NCBI GenBank assembly: GCA_031286205.1
Contig: JAITUR010000019.1
Span: 1-50,688 of the forward strand
Source of the DNA: Treponema sp.
GTDB taxonomy: Bacteria > Spirochaetota > Spirochaetia > Treponematales > Breznakiellaceae
Direction of reading: 5' to 3'
Length of the DNA stretch: 50,688 bases
Position 1 is the first letter of the stretch. Each line of letters begins with the position of its first letter. Below are positions 9,158 through 19,600 of this stretch, piece after piece. The notes below the pieces were generated by a model, which was given only the letters and a program-made list of their open reading frames with translations, searched no databases and was not told where the DNA came from. The translations under genes were made by a program, and so were the position numbers.

Positions 9158-10047
9158 ACTTTAGGGCGTTAATTGGAAATGTTTTTAATCCTTCTAAAAC
9201 AGCCCGCAGGCTGCAAAGTGAAGAATCCAGACACGCTAAAAGAGCTTATTTTCATAAATACTCCCATAGACCAAGGTTATCTTTTTCCGCGACTGTTTTT
9301 ACTATTGCGATTATTTTTCTTTTTCTTCCGTTGGTTGTGCTTGTAGTTAATTCATTTAATGGTTCTTCCGGTATTTCATGGGGCGGGTTTTCGCTTCGCT
9401 GGTATGAACGGCTTTTACAGGAAAAGGAATTATGGCGGGCATTCAGAAACAGTATCTTTATTGCGCTGACATCCGCTGTTTCCGCTGTAATTATAGGCAC
9501 TCTTGGCGCGGTCGGCATTAACTGGTACAGATTTAAACTGCGGGGTTATATTCAGACAATTTCTTTTTTGCCCATGATTCTGCCGGAAATTATTCTTGGC
9601 GTTTCCCTTTCTATATTTTTTGCATGGCTGGAAATTCCGCTGGGGTTGTTTACAATTTATGTTGCTCATACCACATTTAATATTCCTTTTGTCTTTTTAA
9701 TGGTTATGGCAAGATTGGACGAATTTGATTTTTCCATAATAGAAGCAGCTTCCGATCTTGGAGCAAGCGAAAGGCAGACTCTTTACAAGGTAATTCTTCC
9801 AATTTGTATGCCGGGAATTATATCCGGCTTTTTAACGGCAATTACATTATCTTTGGAAGACTTTGTTATTACATTTTTTGTTGCAGGCCCGGGCTCTTCT
9901 ACTCTGCCAATATTTATATATTCGGCAATTACCCGCAAAAGCGGCATTACACCGCTTATAAGCGCGCTTTCTGTCGTAATGATATTCGGCACTGTAATTT
10001 TGTGTATTACCTTAAGAAGGTTTTTAAAATACATAGCTGCAAAATAA
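9154..10047 (+). CDS. potC: Spermidine/putrescine ABC transporter permease PotC
   Basis: A 297-residue permease with six predicted transmembrane segments and the EAA loop EAASDLGASERQTLYKVILP. The first ~48 residues are a long, positively charged cytoplasmic extension (Arg/Lys/His-rich) before the first membrane helix, longer than usual for PotC. The ATG overlaps the end of potB by 4 bases. Partner of PotB in the polyamine importer. Stop TAA at 10045-10047; potD follows after 36 bases with its own strong ribosome binding site. Confidence 0.94.
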   Translation: MNFRALIGNVFNPSKTARRLQSEESRHAKRAYFHKYSHRPRLSFSATVFTIAIIFLFLPLVVLVVNSFNGSSGISWGGFSLRWYERLLQEKELWRAFRNSIFIALTSAVSAVIIGTLGAVGINWYRFKLRGYIQTISFLPMILPEIILGVSLSIFFAWLEIPLGLFTIYVAHTTFNIPFVFLMVMARLDEFDFSIIEAASDLGASERQTLYKVILPICMPGIISGFLTAITLSLEDFVITFFVAGPGSSTLPIFIYSAITRKSGITPLISALSVVMIFGTVILCITLRRFLKYIAAK

Positions 10048-10083
10048 GAATAATTTTGCGGTGCATATTTTAGGAGGTGGCAG

Positions 10084-11163
10084 ATGAAAAAAAAGGTTAT
10101 CATCTTTCATGCGGTTTTGACGGTGCTTATATTGCCCGTCATTTTATCTTGCGATTCAAGACCAAGACTGTATATTTATAATTGGACATACTACACGCCG
10201 GATTCAGTCATAGAAAAATTCGAAAAAGAATTCAATGTAAGAGTTATTTACGATGAATTTGCCTCTAACGAAGAAATGTTCGCGAAACTTATGGCATCCA
10301 GAGGCGGCCGCTCCAGTTACGATGTTGTATTTCCTTCCAAATATTTTGTACCAATAATGATTAAGGAAGGTTTACTGGAAAAAATTGATATAGAAAGATT
10401 GTCAAATTTAGAAAATATAGATCCAAAAATACAGTCATTGTCAGACCATGATCTGAATATGGATTATTCCATACCCTATTATTACGGTGCGGCAGGAATA
10501 CTTGTAAACACTTCGAGAGTTTCCAATTACGAACAAAGCTGGGCAATGTTTGAAAGAACAGATCTAAGGGGACGCATGGTAATGTTAGATGATATGCGCG
10601 AAGTAATGGGAGGAGCTCTTTCTTATCTGGGATTTTCTGTAAACACTGCAAACCCTACAGAGGTAAATGCCGCAAGAGATTTAATAAATTTAAGATGGAA
10701 ACCAAACCTGGTAAAATTCGATTCGGAAGCATTCGGCTTGGGATATATAAACGGAGAATTCTGGGTTGTTCACGGTTTTCCTGAAGCAATCTACGAAGAA
10801 ATTGCAGACGAAGACGGAAATTTCGACTTCCGTAACAATGCCATTTTAAAAGATACCCATTTCTTTTTTCCGAAAGAAGGCGGACCCTCCTATCTTGATT
10901 ATATGGTTATTTTAAAAGATGCAAGAAATATAGATATGGCGCATACTTTTATAGACTTTATTCACCGCCCGGAAATATATGCAGAAATTGTTGACGCGTT
11001 TGGGCTGCCTGCAACGGTTAATATTCCCGCCCGTCAGCATAAAAAAGGTTATTCGTTCTATTCGGTGGAAGACCTGTTAAACACACAGCTTGTTGATGAT
11101 GTAAAAGAAGCTCAGGAGTTTTATTCTAACGCGTGGTTTAATACAATTAGAGCCGGAGACTAA
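10084..11163 (+). CDS. potD: Polyamine-binding lipoprotein PotD
   Basis: A 359-residue extracytoplasmic solute-binding protein. The N-terminus is a lipoprotein signal: KKK, hydrophobic core, then VILSC with the lipidated Cys at 23 and Ser at -1, as allowed in spirochaetes. The mature protein begins with the PotD-type stretch LYIYNWTYYTPDSVIEKFEKEF and keeps the overall family length. It should capture spermidine or putrescine outside the inner membrane and deliver it to PotBC. A strong AGGAGG site (10072-10077) precedes the ATG, giving high expression relative to the coupled permeases. Confidence 0.95.
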   Translation: MKKKVIIFHAVLTVLILPVILSCDSRPRLYIYNWTYYTPDSVIEKFEKEFNVRVIYDEFASNEEMFAKLMASRGGRSSYDVVFPSKYFVPIMIKEGLLEKIDIERLSNLENIDPKIQSLSDHDLNMDYSIPYYYGAAGILVNTSRVSNYEQSWAMFERTDLRGRMVMLDDMREVMGGALSYLGFSVNTANPTEVNAARDLINLRWKPNLVKFDSEAFGLGYINGEFWVVHGFPEAIYEEIADEDGNFDFRNNAILKDTHFFFPKEGGPSYLDYMVILKDARNIDMAHTFIDFIHRPEIYAEIVDAFGLPATVNIPARQHKKGYSFYSVEDLLNTQLVDDVKEAQEFYSNAWFNTIRAGD

Positions 11164-11179
11164 CTTTATAGACAGATAT

Positions 11180-11214
11180 TCCCTCGTGTTATCTAAACGC
11201 GAGGGATATTTTGG
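11180..11214. terminator. Hairpin between convergent potD and the 186-residue gene
   Basis: TCCCTCG (11180-11186) is the exact inverse of CGAGGGA (11200-11206), with a 13-base loop, followed on the plus strand by TATTTT. It lies just after potD and covers the last codons of the minus-strand gene ending at 11189, so it may serve both directions. The T-run is short, so efficiency is uncertain. Confidence 0.5.
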
Positions 11215-11749
11215 ATCTAAAATCTTTTTCTGTTATCTTGTTTTTTAAATAATCCGTAATTATTTGGCGTACAACGGGAGGAAACGCATTCCAATATCTT
11301 TCCGGCCAGGCTCCCAGCTCTTGTCTTAGATTTTCGTCTACAGATTTTTGCATATTACCATTAGAAAAAGTAACAAACTGATCTATCATAGACAGCATAA
11401 CATCTTGCGGGACATCGCTTTTTGCTACCGCGCCCATATCCGGCAGCCAGGCTTCGCTAAGTTCATTCATTTGATTTTCTGAAAGTTCCGGAGCATGTTC
11501 TTTAATTATTCTGAATATCATTTCGCGTATGGACTGCCTCATGCCTTCCATGCCAAAGTTAAGTCCTTCGTTTATTTTTTCTGTAATTTCATTTGCCATT
11601 TTATCGGGATCCGGCAAACCGCCGATTGCGCTAAAAACAGTCATATTTCGGCGGCGGCGGACAACTGCCTCTGCAAGCACTTCTATTGTACTTTCGTTGC
11701 TTTTATTGAGAATATAATCTAGCGCTTGAACCAGTCCGGGATCTGCCAT
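11189..11749 (-). CDS. Conserved-looking hypothetical protein, helical
   Basis: I do not recognise this 186-residue protein. It has no signal peptide or membrane segment. It looks wholly helical and charged, with an RRRR cluster near residue 31, and repeated helices such as MRQSIREMIFRIIKEHAPEL and ELGAWPERYWNAFPPVVRQI in its C-terminal third. It begins one base after the end of rpmB (start codon complement 11747-11749), so it is co-transcribed and probably co-translated with ribosomal protein L28. That placement and the lack of export signals point to a cytoplasmic protein; no function can be assigned. Confidence 0.65.
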   Translation of the reverse strand: MADPGLVQALDYILNKSNESTIEVLAEAVVRRRRNMTVFSAIGGLPDPDKMANEITEKINEGLNFGMEGMRQSIREMIFRIIKEHAPELSENQMNELSEAWLPDMGAVAKSDVPQDVMLSMIDQFVTFSNGNMQKSVDENLRQELGAWPERYWNAFPPVVRQIITDYLKNKITEKDFRSKISLAFR

Positions 11750-11941
11750 TTAGACTTTTTTTGTAATTAAGTCGCTTTTTAGACACCTGGTACAAATTTT
11801 AACCTTCATGGTAGTTCCGCCAATTTCGGTTTTTAAATTAAGAAGATTGGGCTTCCATGTCCTGCGAGTACGGTTTTTAGCATGGCTTACTTTATTACCG
11901 GTAATTGTATGTTTTCCGCAGATTTCACACATTCTTGACAT
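11750..11941 (-). CDS. rpmB: 50S ribosomal protein L28
   Basis: A 63-residue L28 of the zinc-binding type. MCEICGK near the N-terminus and ICTRCLKS near the C-terminus give two CxxC pairs, and the central [14 protein letters not shown] is the conserved basic segment. I chose the ATG whose complement is 11939-11941, because a good AAGGAAGG site lies just before it; the longer reading frame upstream runs through the promoter. It is transcribed divergently from the pseudouridine synthase and leads the hypothetical gene that follows it. Confidence 0.95.
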   Translation of the reverse strand: MSRMCEICGKHTITGNKVSHAKNRTRRTWKPNLLNLKTEIGGTTMKVKICTRCLKSDLITKKV

Positions 11942-11975
11942 ATTATTATCCTTCCTTAAAAATTGCCTTTTTATA

Positions 11976-12004
11976 AACATAGCAAAAAACGAATAAAATG
12001 TAAA
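11976..12004 (-). promoter_or_regulatory. rpmB promoter
   Basis: Read on the minus strand: TTTACA (12004-11999), a 17-base spacer, TATGTT (11981-11976). The start point would be about 30 bases before the rpmB ATG, leaving room for its Shine-Dalgarno site. Confidence 0.6.
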
Positions 12005-12055
12005 GCCCCAATACTCCCTAGAATCAACTAAAAAATAAAGGTAATATAACACAAC

Positions 12056-13204
12056 ATGATACTTCTAACCGGAGAGAACGACCACGGACGCAGGCTTGAT
12101 CGAATTTTACGGAAAGCACTGCCGGACTGCCCCCTTCCCTTAATACACAGGCTTTTGCGCAAGGGGTTTATTCTTGTAAACGGGAAGCCTGCCGAAGCCC
12201 AAACCCGTGTGGCAAAAGGGTCAAAAATAAGTGTTCCTCGCCTGACTACCAGTAAAATTACCAAAAAATCCATAAAAATCGATACTCCGCAGCCGCCTGT
12301 ACAGCAGCCTTCATTAAAGCTAAAACAGAAGCTTCCGTCGCCGGTACAACAGCCTTCACCAGCAAAGCCGCCGCCGCCAATACAGCCTCCTCCTCCGGTA
12401 CAGGAGCCTCCGGTAGTACAGCAGCCTCCAGAAATACAACAATCTCCGCCGGTGCAGCCTGAACAGCCCAAGGAAAAAAAGAGAGGCTCACCCCTTTATG
12501 TTCGTTTTTTCCACCCTCCGGAAATCCTCTGGCAGGATTCAGGGTTAATTGCCTTTAACAAACCCGCAGGTCTTGCCGTACATGGTCATACCAGTCTGGA
12601 TAGAATGGTAAAGGCTTATCTTATAAACAAACTGCCGCCTTCGTTGTCGTTTAAACCCGGTCCATTGCACCGTCTGGATAAACCTTCTTCCGGGATTGTG
12701 GTTTTTTCCACAAGTTTGGAGGGTGCTAATATATTCTCCAATTTAATGAAAGAGAAAAAAATAAAAAAAACTTACATGGCTATTGTAGAAGGCGCCTTGG
12801 ACAGCAAACATTTTTGGACAGATTTTCTTGTGCGTAACAAGGAAGAGAAAAAAAGTTACATAATAAAAGACGAAGAAAAAGAAATAAAGGACAAAAAAGG
12901 AAAAATTGCTATTACAATGGCAATGCCTCTGGCTGTCGCTAAAATTAAAGATAAATTATTCACCCTTGTAGAGGCGGAAATAGAAACCGGCAGAACCCAC
13001 CAAATACGCGCCCAGTCGAGTTTTCATGGGCATCCTCTTGCAGGAGATAAAAAATACGGCGGCGGTTCTTTTAGGGGCGGTTTTTACCTGCACTCATGCA
13101 GGATGGAGTTTACAATAGATAATGTAAAGCATAAAATTGAATGCCCATTGCCTTTGGAGTTTCAGAAACTTGTAGATACCATGTTCGCGACGAACCCCGT
13201 TTAA
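12056..13204 (+). CDS. RluC/RluD-family rRNA pseudouridine synthase with Pro/Gln-rich linker
   Basis: The protein has 382 residues: an S4-like RNA-binding domain (about 1-62), a low-complexity Pro/Gln-rich linker (about 78-139) and the catalytic domain (about 148-375). The active-site HRLDKPSSG has Asp208 (HRLD at 205-208), and GRTHQIRAQ is conserved near residue 323. It should modify uridines in 23S rRNA. The linker, built from imperfect PPVQQP-like units, is unusual; normal RluC/D proteins have only a short connection here. No ribosome binding site precedes the ATG; TATAAC (12045-12050) sits just upstream, so the mRNA may be leaderless or nearly so. The exact target base cannot be told from sequence. 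Confidence 0.88.
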   Translation: MILLTGENDHGRRLDRILRKALPDCPLPLIHRLLRKGFILVNGKPAEAQTRVAKGSKISVPRLTTSKITKKSIKIDTPQPPVQQPSLKLKQKLPSPVQQPSPAKPPPPIQPPPPVQEPPVVQQPPEIQQSPPVQPEQPKEKKRGSPLYVRFFHPPEILWQDSGLIAFNKPAGLAVHGHTSLDRMVKAYLINKLPPSLSFKPGPLHRLDKPSSGIVVFSTSLEGANIFSNLMKEKKIKKTYMAIVEGALDSKHFWTDFLVRNKEEKKSYIIKDEEKEIKDKKGKIAITMAMPLAVAKIKDKLFTLVEAEIETGRTHQIRAQSSFHGHPLAGDKKYGGGSFRGGFYLHSCRMEFTIDNVKHKIECPLPLEFQKLVDTMFATNPV

Positions 13205-13229
13205 CTTCTATCGTTTAACTTCTATCGTT
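13198..13229. repeat. 14-bp tandem duplication at a convergent gene junction
   Basis: The 14-mer CGTTTAACTTCTAT occurs twice in tandem (13198-13211 and 13212-13225), with the start of a third copy. The first copy contains the TAA stop of the pseudouridine synthase; the second ends in the TAG stop of the convergent kinase gene. It looks like a small slippage duplication. Confidence 0.7.
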
Positions 13230-14334
13230 GTATCCTGGCAGAGCCGCCTTTAGCAAAGGCTTCTACTTGCTCGAGAGTACACATGGAAGTGTCTCCCGGC
13301 GTAGTGGTTAAAAGCGCTCCATGCGCCCAGCCTAACCGTAATGCTTCTTCAGGGCTTTTTCCGCTCATTAATCCATAAAACAAACCTGACGCAAAGCCGT
13401 CTCCTCCGCCTACACGATCGTAGACATCGAGCTCGCATGTCGGCGCTTGATATGTTTTTCCGTCCAGCCACATTACCGCACTCCATGAATGGCGGTTGGT
13501 CGAGTGAACTTCGCGTAATGTTGTAGCCACCGCTTTAATATTGGGAAAATCTTTGGTTGTAACTTCCAACATTCCAAAAAAAGCGCTTGCGTCCAAATGT
13601 CCTTTTGTTTCTACATCCTGCCCTTTTAAACCAAGTCCTTTTTGCAAATCTTCTTCATTGCCGACAAGTACATCGACATAACTTACAATTTTACGCAAGG
13701 TAATGGCGGCTCTTTCGCTTGCCTGTGCCGTGCTTAAACCCTGTTCCGCGGCGGCTACCGCCCAAAGTTTTGCGCGGTAATTTAAATCGAAAGAAACAAT
13801 TGCTCCGGCTTTTTTAGCCGCCTGCATTGCTTCTATTACAAGCTCGCTTGTTGTAGGGGAAAGCGCGCTAAAAATCCCGCCCGAGTGGAACCATCTTATT
13901 CCTTTGGCAAAAATTGCATCCCAGTCAAAACTGCCCGGTTTTAAAAGTTGAGCCGCTTCGTTGGAACGATTATAAAATACCACAGGCGCGCGAACTCCCT
14001 GTCCCCTGTCGCTCCATACAATTGCCATGTTGGGTCCTCGTACTCCGTCATGCTCGAAGCGTTTATAGTAGGGCACTATCCCGGCTTTTTGTACCGCATA
14101 TTCTACTCTGCGCCCAATGGGATAATTTACCATTGCGCTGGCAATTGCCGTTTTCATTCCAAAACAAGTGGAAAGATTCGAAGAGACATTATATTCACCG
14201 CCGGAAACATGCAGTAAATACTCGTTTGCCTCGGCAAAGGGAATAATGCCGGGGTCTAATCTTGTGATCAACGCGCCAAGCGCCAAAAGATCGTGGGTCT
14301 TGCCGTCCTGTGACGGAATAATTAAATTTGCCAT
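13222..14334 (-). CDS. PfkB-family sugar kinase, 2-keto-3-deoxygluconate kinase-like
   Basis: A 370-residue ribokinase/PfkB-fold kinase. The C-terminal motif DRVGGGDGFASG carries the GxGD catalytic Asp and anion hole. The N-terminal GALITRLDPG and GGEYNVSSNLS are the sugar-binding segments seen in KDG kinases, and the YYKRFEHDGVRGPN region fits that subgroup. It would phosphorylate 2-keto-3-deoxygluconate or a related sugar; the substrate is inferred from overall similarity. It is the last gene of the era-thrH-birA minus-strand run, 26 bases after birA. Confidence 0.82.
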   Translation of the reverse strand: MANLIIPSQDGKTHDLLALGALITRLDPGIIPFAEANEYLLHVSGGEYNVSSNLSTCFGMKTAIASAMVNYPIGRRVEYAVQKAGIVPYYKRFEHDGVRGPNMAIVWSDRGQGVRAPVVFYNRSNEAAQLLKPGSFDWDAIFAKGIRWFHSGGIFSALSPTTSELVIEAMQAAKKAGAIVSFDLNYRAKLWAVAAAEQGLSTAQASERAAITLRKIVSYVDVLVGNEEDLQKGLGLKGQDVETKGHLDASAFFGMLEVTTKDFPNIKAVATTLREVHSTNRHSWSAVMWLDGKTYQAPTCELDVYDRVGGGDGFASGLFYGLMSGKSPEEALRLGWAHGALLTTTPGDTSMCTLEQVEAFAKGGSARIQR

Positions 14335-14360
14335 GTTAGTATGATATTACATATATCTTA

Positions 14361-15125
14361 TTAAGTCAACAGTTTTATTTCGCCCGTAATAAATGCCTGC
14401 GGCTTGGTTTCTCCGTCAGGGATTATTAATAATTCGCCGTCCTTGCTAATACCTGCAATAATACCTTTTATTTCTTTGCCTGATCCGGCGGCTCCTTCCA
14501 GAAAAAGCGCTTGTTCGTCTTTTTTATACAAACGATTTTCTATACGGGTTTTCCAATCTTTACAGTTTTCCAGTTCGCGGTAAAGGCACTCAAGGGTTTT
14601 TTCCAATAAAACAAATCTTTTTTGTGTATCAATATCTGTACCCAGCGCAAGAACAATGCTTGTTGCCTTTTCCCGCAATTCGAAAGGAAACTTTTTTTGG
14701 GCAATATTTATTCCGATACCCGCATGAACAATACTGTCATTTGCCTCGCAAAGAATTCCGGCGGCTTTTTTATTATAAATTATTATATCATTCGGCCATT
14801 TAACCTGCACTTTATCTTTTAAAGACGGGGCAAAATATTCTATGGCAAAAGAAACCGCAAGCCCTGCACGCAGAGTTAAAACCTTGGGAATATTTTCTAT
14901 TTGGGAATAACGAAGCAAAATTGTAAACGACAAATTTTCTCCGCTGTCCATCTGCCATACCCTGCCATTACGCCCCCGCCCCGCTTGTTGAAAATCCGAA
15001 ACAATTACAGTACCATGCGGCTTGCCGGCGGCGGCAAGTTCGCGGGAAATATCCATAGTGCTGGTTACAATTTCTTTGTAATAAACAGGAGCGTTAAAGG
15101 GGCTGGTAATATTTAAATTAACCAT
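14361..15125 (-). CDS. birA: Biotin--[acetyl-CoA-carboxylase] ligase
   Basis: A 254-residue monofunctional BirA. The biotinyl-AMP loop GRGRNGRVW (49-57) and KWPNDI (109-114) are present, as is the family's GIGINI. There is no N-terminal helix-turn-helix, so it is the ligase without repressor function. It attaches biotin to acetyl-CoA carboxylase carrier protein or other biotin-dependent enzymes. It lies 8 bases after thrH in the same direction. Confidence 0.94.
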   Translation of the reverse strand: MVNLNITSPFNAPVYYKEIVTSTMDISRELAAAGKPHGTVIVSDFQQAGRGRNGRVWQMDSGENLSFTILLRYSQIENIPKVLTLRAGLAVSFAIEYFAPSLKDKVQVKWPNDIIIYNKKAAGILCEANDSIVHAGIGINIAQKKFPFELREKATSIVLALGTDIDTQKRFVLLEKTLECLYRELENCKDWKTRIENRLYKKDEQALFLEGAAGSGKEIKGIIAGISKDGELLIIPDGETKPQAFITGEIKLLT

Positions 15126-15133
15126 ATTTAATT

Positions 15134-15742
15134 TTATAAATTATTTAAGAATTTATCTATCTCTTCCATAAAATCTTTGTAAGTATCGACGCTTTTTAAA
15201 TCTTTACATTCATCTTTTATTGACTGCGGTGCGTAAAAAAGACAGCCGCCGTCAGCTTCGCGGATCATGTCAAGATCGTTAAAAGAATCGCCTGCGGCAA
15301 ATACGCGCATATTGGACGACTTAAAAGCTTTTACAGCTTCTTTTTTTCCGTTGTTTTGACGAAGCTTGTAGCCCGTTATATTGCCGTCAGAATCGACATC
15401 CAGTGTATTGCAAAAAAGCGTGGGCCAGGAAAGTTTTCGCATAAGCGGTTTTGCGAATTGTTCGAAAGTATCGGATAAAATAATAATCTGGGTTTTTTCG
15501 CGCAATTCGTTTAGAAAATCAATTGCCCCCGGCAAAGGATGTATAGATGATATTACTTTTTGAATATCAGGCAGTTTAAGTTTATTTTTTTTAAGAATAT
15601 CAATGCGGAAACGCATTAGTTTATCGTAATCCGGCTCGTCTCTTGTGGTTCTCTGCAGTTCAGGAATACCGACAGCATCGGAGAAAGCTATCCAAATTTC
15701 GGGGATAAGCACCCCTTCAAGATCAAGACATATTAAGTTCAT
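15134..15742 (-). CDS. thrH: ThrH-like phosphoserine phosphatase / homoserine phosphotransferase
   Basis: A 202-residue HAD-superfamily enzyme. Motif I is CLDLEGVLIP with Asp7 and Glu9, the ThrH variant of DxDGT. Motif II is LSDTFEQF (Ser90) and motif III/IV is GDSFNDLDMI (151-160). ThrH proteins dephosphorylate phosphoserine and can transfer the phosphate to homoserine. The DLEG motif and length separate it from SerB. Located between era and birA with short gaps. Confidence 0.88.
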   Translation of the reverse strand: MNLICLDLEGVLIPEIWIAFSDAVGIPELQRTTRDEPDYDKLMRFRIDILKKNKLKLPDIQKVISSIHPLPGAIDFLNELREKTQIIILSDTFEQFAKPLMRKLSWPTLFCNTLDVDSDGNITGYKLRQNNGKKEAVKAFKSSNMRVFAAGDSFNDLDMIREADGGCLFYAPQSIKDECKDLKSVDTYKDFMEEIDKFLNNL

Positions 15743-15781
15743 AATTTATTTTAACCAATAGATAAAATCGTATCAAGTATC

Positions 15782-16660
15782 CTAGCCTACTATCCGCTTT
15801 AATACATGATCCTTGCTTCGCCAGTCTTTGCCGGTTTTTACACGCAGATCTAAATCGATTTTCCAGTCAAAGATAAGTTTTAGCTCTTTTAACGCGGAAA
15901 GACGGATAGCTTTGATCATTTCCCCGCCCTTGCCTACTACCATGCCTTTTTGCGACTCTCTTTCTACAATAATAAAAGCGCGAACCCATAACAAATTATC
16001 TTTTTCTTTTAACTCAATGTCGGCAATATCCACATACAGGGAATGAGGAAGTTCCTGGCGAAGGCGATTAATTGCCTGCTCGCGGATTATTTCTGCTATA
16101 CGAAAACCGACATCCTGATCCGTATAGTAATCCTCGCCGTATAAAGCTTCGCCTTCCGGCGCAAGAGAAAGAAGCGCCAAAAGAAGTTCGTCCATACCTT
16201 CGCCGGTTTGCGCGGAAACAGGAAAAATATTGTTTTTAGAAAAGGAAGTAACAGATACAAAAGGGTCTAAAGAATTCGATACATCAATTTTATTGACAGC
16301 AACTACAACTTTTTCCGCCAATGGAGCAAGCAATGCGGAGATTTCTTCCTCTTCGGAGCCGGGAGAACGGGTTGCATCCAGTACATACAAAACAAGATCA
16401 CATTCTGTAAGAGCGCGGTTGGAAACCTCTATTAATTTTTTATTGATTTTTTTTTCGGAGGAATGTCTGCCCGGAGTATCTATAAAAACAAGCTGTCCCC
16501 GCAAGTCTTTTAATTCTTTATTTACAATTCCTCGTATAGCATTGCGGGTTGTCTGCGGAACCTTGCTTACAATTGCGACTTTTTCTCCGCACATTTTATT
16601 AAGGAGAGTGGATTTCCCTACCGATGGCCTGCCCACTATCGCTACAAACGCAAACTTCAT
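15782..16660 (-). CDS. era: GTPase Era
   Basis: A 292-residue Era. G1 is GRPSVGKST (10-18), G3 DTPG at 61-64, G4 NKID at 123-126, and the C-terminal KH RNA-binding domain has GKGG at 243-246. It binds the 3' end of 16S rRNA and aids 30S maturation. Oddly, its ATG overlaps the stop of the giant secreted-protein gene by 4 bases (16657-16660), which would make its translation depend on an 8.8-kb upstream message unless an internal promoter exists. Confidence 0.96.
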   Translation of the reverse strand: MKFAFVAIVGRPSVGKSTLLNKMCGEKVAIVSKVPQTTRNAIRGIVNKELKDLRGQLVFIDTPGRHSSEKKINKKLIEVSNRALTECDLVLYVLDATRSPGSEEEEISALLAPLAEKVVVAVNKIDVSNSLDPFVSVTSFSKNNIFPVSAQTGEGMDELLLALLSLAPEGEALYGEDYYTDQDVGFRIAEIIREQAINRLRQELPHSLYVDIADIELKEKDNLLWVRAFIIVERESQKGMVVGKGGEMIKAIRLSALKELKLIFDWKIDLDLRVKTGKDWRSKDHVLKRIVG

Positions 16661-19600
16661 CTTATGACCATTACTTTTCTAATTTCGTCAATATCCGGTC
16701 CTGTAATGCGAATATAATACATTCCGCGGGCAACTGATCTTCCCGCATTATTTGTGCCATCCCAGCCGTCTGTCCATTCGCCCGCATCTCTGTGTTCGTT
16801 TCTTCGTATCGATTTAATAAGAGCGCCTTCCAGTGTATAAACCTGAATTGTAACTCTGCCGGGGCGCAGCAGCCTGTAACGCAGATATGTAATTTCCTTG
16901 TTATCTGAATTAATTACATTGTTTAAAATTGTTACGCCGCCGCGCTGAGACACAACTTCTGAAATTCCAAATTGGAAGGGACGCACAAGCTGATACCAAT
17001 TGAAAGGTATTGTTCCTTTTGGAGCATCTAAACGCGCGATAACAAGATCGGAAGGAGCAAAATTAAAGAAGAATTCAAATTTTCCGCCAATTGCATTTGC
17101 GCCGGTATCGATATCATACATTGTTAATGGCGAACCTGTTCCAGCCAACGACAATGCAGAATAATACTCGGGAACAATATTGGTAAGAGCATCCGTTATA
17201 TCCGGCAGCCATAAACCGCCCGATCTTATTCCGCTCTGCGCGGGAACCGGCGGATTACGGAGATTGGCGGGAACATTCGCGCCCAATGCCCAGTACATTC
17301 TTGGAGTGCCGCTTAAACTTCCGGCAACACGAGCCTGAAGTTCAAATTCGGTTCTGGGGGTGCCGCTTACACCTATTAAATCCAACATTCGTGTTCCGTC
17401 AAAATTCCAAATAATTCCATGATCCTCTGTACCATGTCCCCAGAAGTCGTTGCCGGCGGGTAAACCGTCAAGGCGGGAATCGTCGGCAGCTTTTGCGTAA
17501 ATTGGCCATACAAAATAATTTTCCGATCCTGTATTTTCCGGCTCCAAAGATACAAGTATATCCGTAATACGGCGGCGGCCGGCATCTGTAGCAAATTGAT
17601 TCGGAGTTACATCCAGATTCTGTGCCAATCTTTGCACCATTTCCGGCGTAAGCACACGGTTGGGAGGAACAAATGCATCGTTAGGAGTAAGGGTATCGCC
17701 TGACAAACCGGTAATATGTCCATTACCCGGATACGCGATATAAGCGGAATAATCCCATTTTACAGGATATCTTGGCGCGGGATAAAAAATATAAAACTCC
17801 GGATCTATTTCATAGTCTCTCCAATCCAGAGCGCGGACTCCCATATCTCTTAATTCACTTAGGATAAAGTGCCAACCTGAAGGTTCGCTGCCAATAAGCT
17901 GGAGATCCGCCAAATCCGAAACACCGGGCAATGTGTTTAACTTTACAATAAAACTTGTAATTCCCTGATACAACCGAGGATCATCAGCGGGTTTTATTTT
18001 ATCGTTAAACAATTCAATAACATTTTCCATATGGTATTCAAGAATAAAAGGCGGTGCAGAAGCAGTACCAACAACTCGTTCGCTTCCAAGTTCAATATTA
18101 ACTCCGGTTATTCTATGGAGCGGCTCTATATAAAACGCAACAGGCTGGGACATCTGTATATATACTTCGTTATGGCCGGGCAAGGCAAGCGCATAGCTTA
18201 CCCTTGGAGGAATTGTATTTATTGTTGTAAATGTTCCGTCTTCCGGCGCGCCAACTTTTAAGGCCTGGCTTACATTATCGTAAAGCGATTCATTTTTTGT
18301 TATCCGCCATTTAACCGGCTGTCCGTTATAAAGATCGAAGCCTTCTTTCAAATATATATAAAAAGAAGCTAAATCATCGTTATCAGAGGTTTTATCAGAA
18401 ACAACTTCAAACCCGTTATTATTGCCTCCGCCGGTTTTATCAACTTCATATCCTTCTACCGCAACGGCAAAATCGCTAAAATCCCCGTTCAAAGAAACGC
18501 TTGCCTGAACCCTTATTCTGTCGGCTTTTCCGTTACCGCTGGAATCTTCTATAAAGCTGTATATTATTTGACGAATTCTAATCCAGTCATAATTAAAATA
18601 ACCCAGGTTATCTGAGTTTTGATAATAAGGAATTGCTTCCAGTATCCATTCATCTGCAACCGGTATGCGCTGATACCATGCATGGCTAAAGAATAAAGTA
18701 ACATATTGAATACCTATTGCTCCGGCTCCGGTTCCAATAAGATTAAAATTCCAAAATTTATCTTTTTCGGCGTTAGAAGCGCTTTTTAAATCGCCGGATG
18801 CCGGAACAGTTGGAAGAGAATTATCTATAGAACCGGAACTAAAATTACTGCCGGGAGGCCTTGTTCCGCCGCTTGCAGTAAATCTGAATGTAGTATGCAA
18901 TCTTGTAACTGTTACATTATTGCTGCTGCTGCCTTTTACGGTAAATTTTTCCAAAAACACATGATGATCCGGATTAACAGAAAATTGCACAACAGCGCCG
19001 GGTACTTCGCACTTGAATTCCTGCCACACTGTATTGCCGATAATTTCAAAAAACACATCACCTGTTTCACTTGGATGTTTTTTGAATTCTACAAAGCCGC
19101 CTGAATTTTGAGTAAAAGCTACCATTGGGATTGACGAAGCATTATTCGTAATATTTTCCGGCGCGCCAATAATTTCCCAACGGCCAATTCTTGCAGATGG
19201 AACACCGGTCTTTGCCCCGGTTAATCCGGCATATACGGTAATATTATTACTGCCCGCATTAAGAAAGCCCGGGTATTCAATTACAACCTCGCCGTAGATA
19301 TGTAAATTACTTTGTAAGTTTGTTGTGGAGCCCGTTTTAATATGAAGTCTGTAAAACGGCTGATTCGCGGTTAAGTTTTGCGTACCGCCTGTCATTTCAA
19401 AAACTAAATTGCCAGAATCTCCGGAGAAATTAATGTCTGCTCCAACTCCAATAGCTGCATTTCCCTTTACCGTGATATATGCCGTGCCGGTATTGTTAAC
19501 AGTGAAAGATGCGCTGTTTAAGTTAAGATTATTTGTTATTAATCTTGAGCCTGCATTAAGAACTAAAGAGCCGTTGATGCCGTCAAAATCATTTGTTAAA

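Noticed and set aside
12028-12491. Gly/Cys-rich and Ala/Val-rich minus-strand frames opposite the pseudouridine synthase linker
   Set aside because: Complement of the CCG/CAG repeat tract; no independent support.
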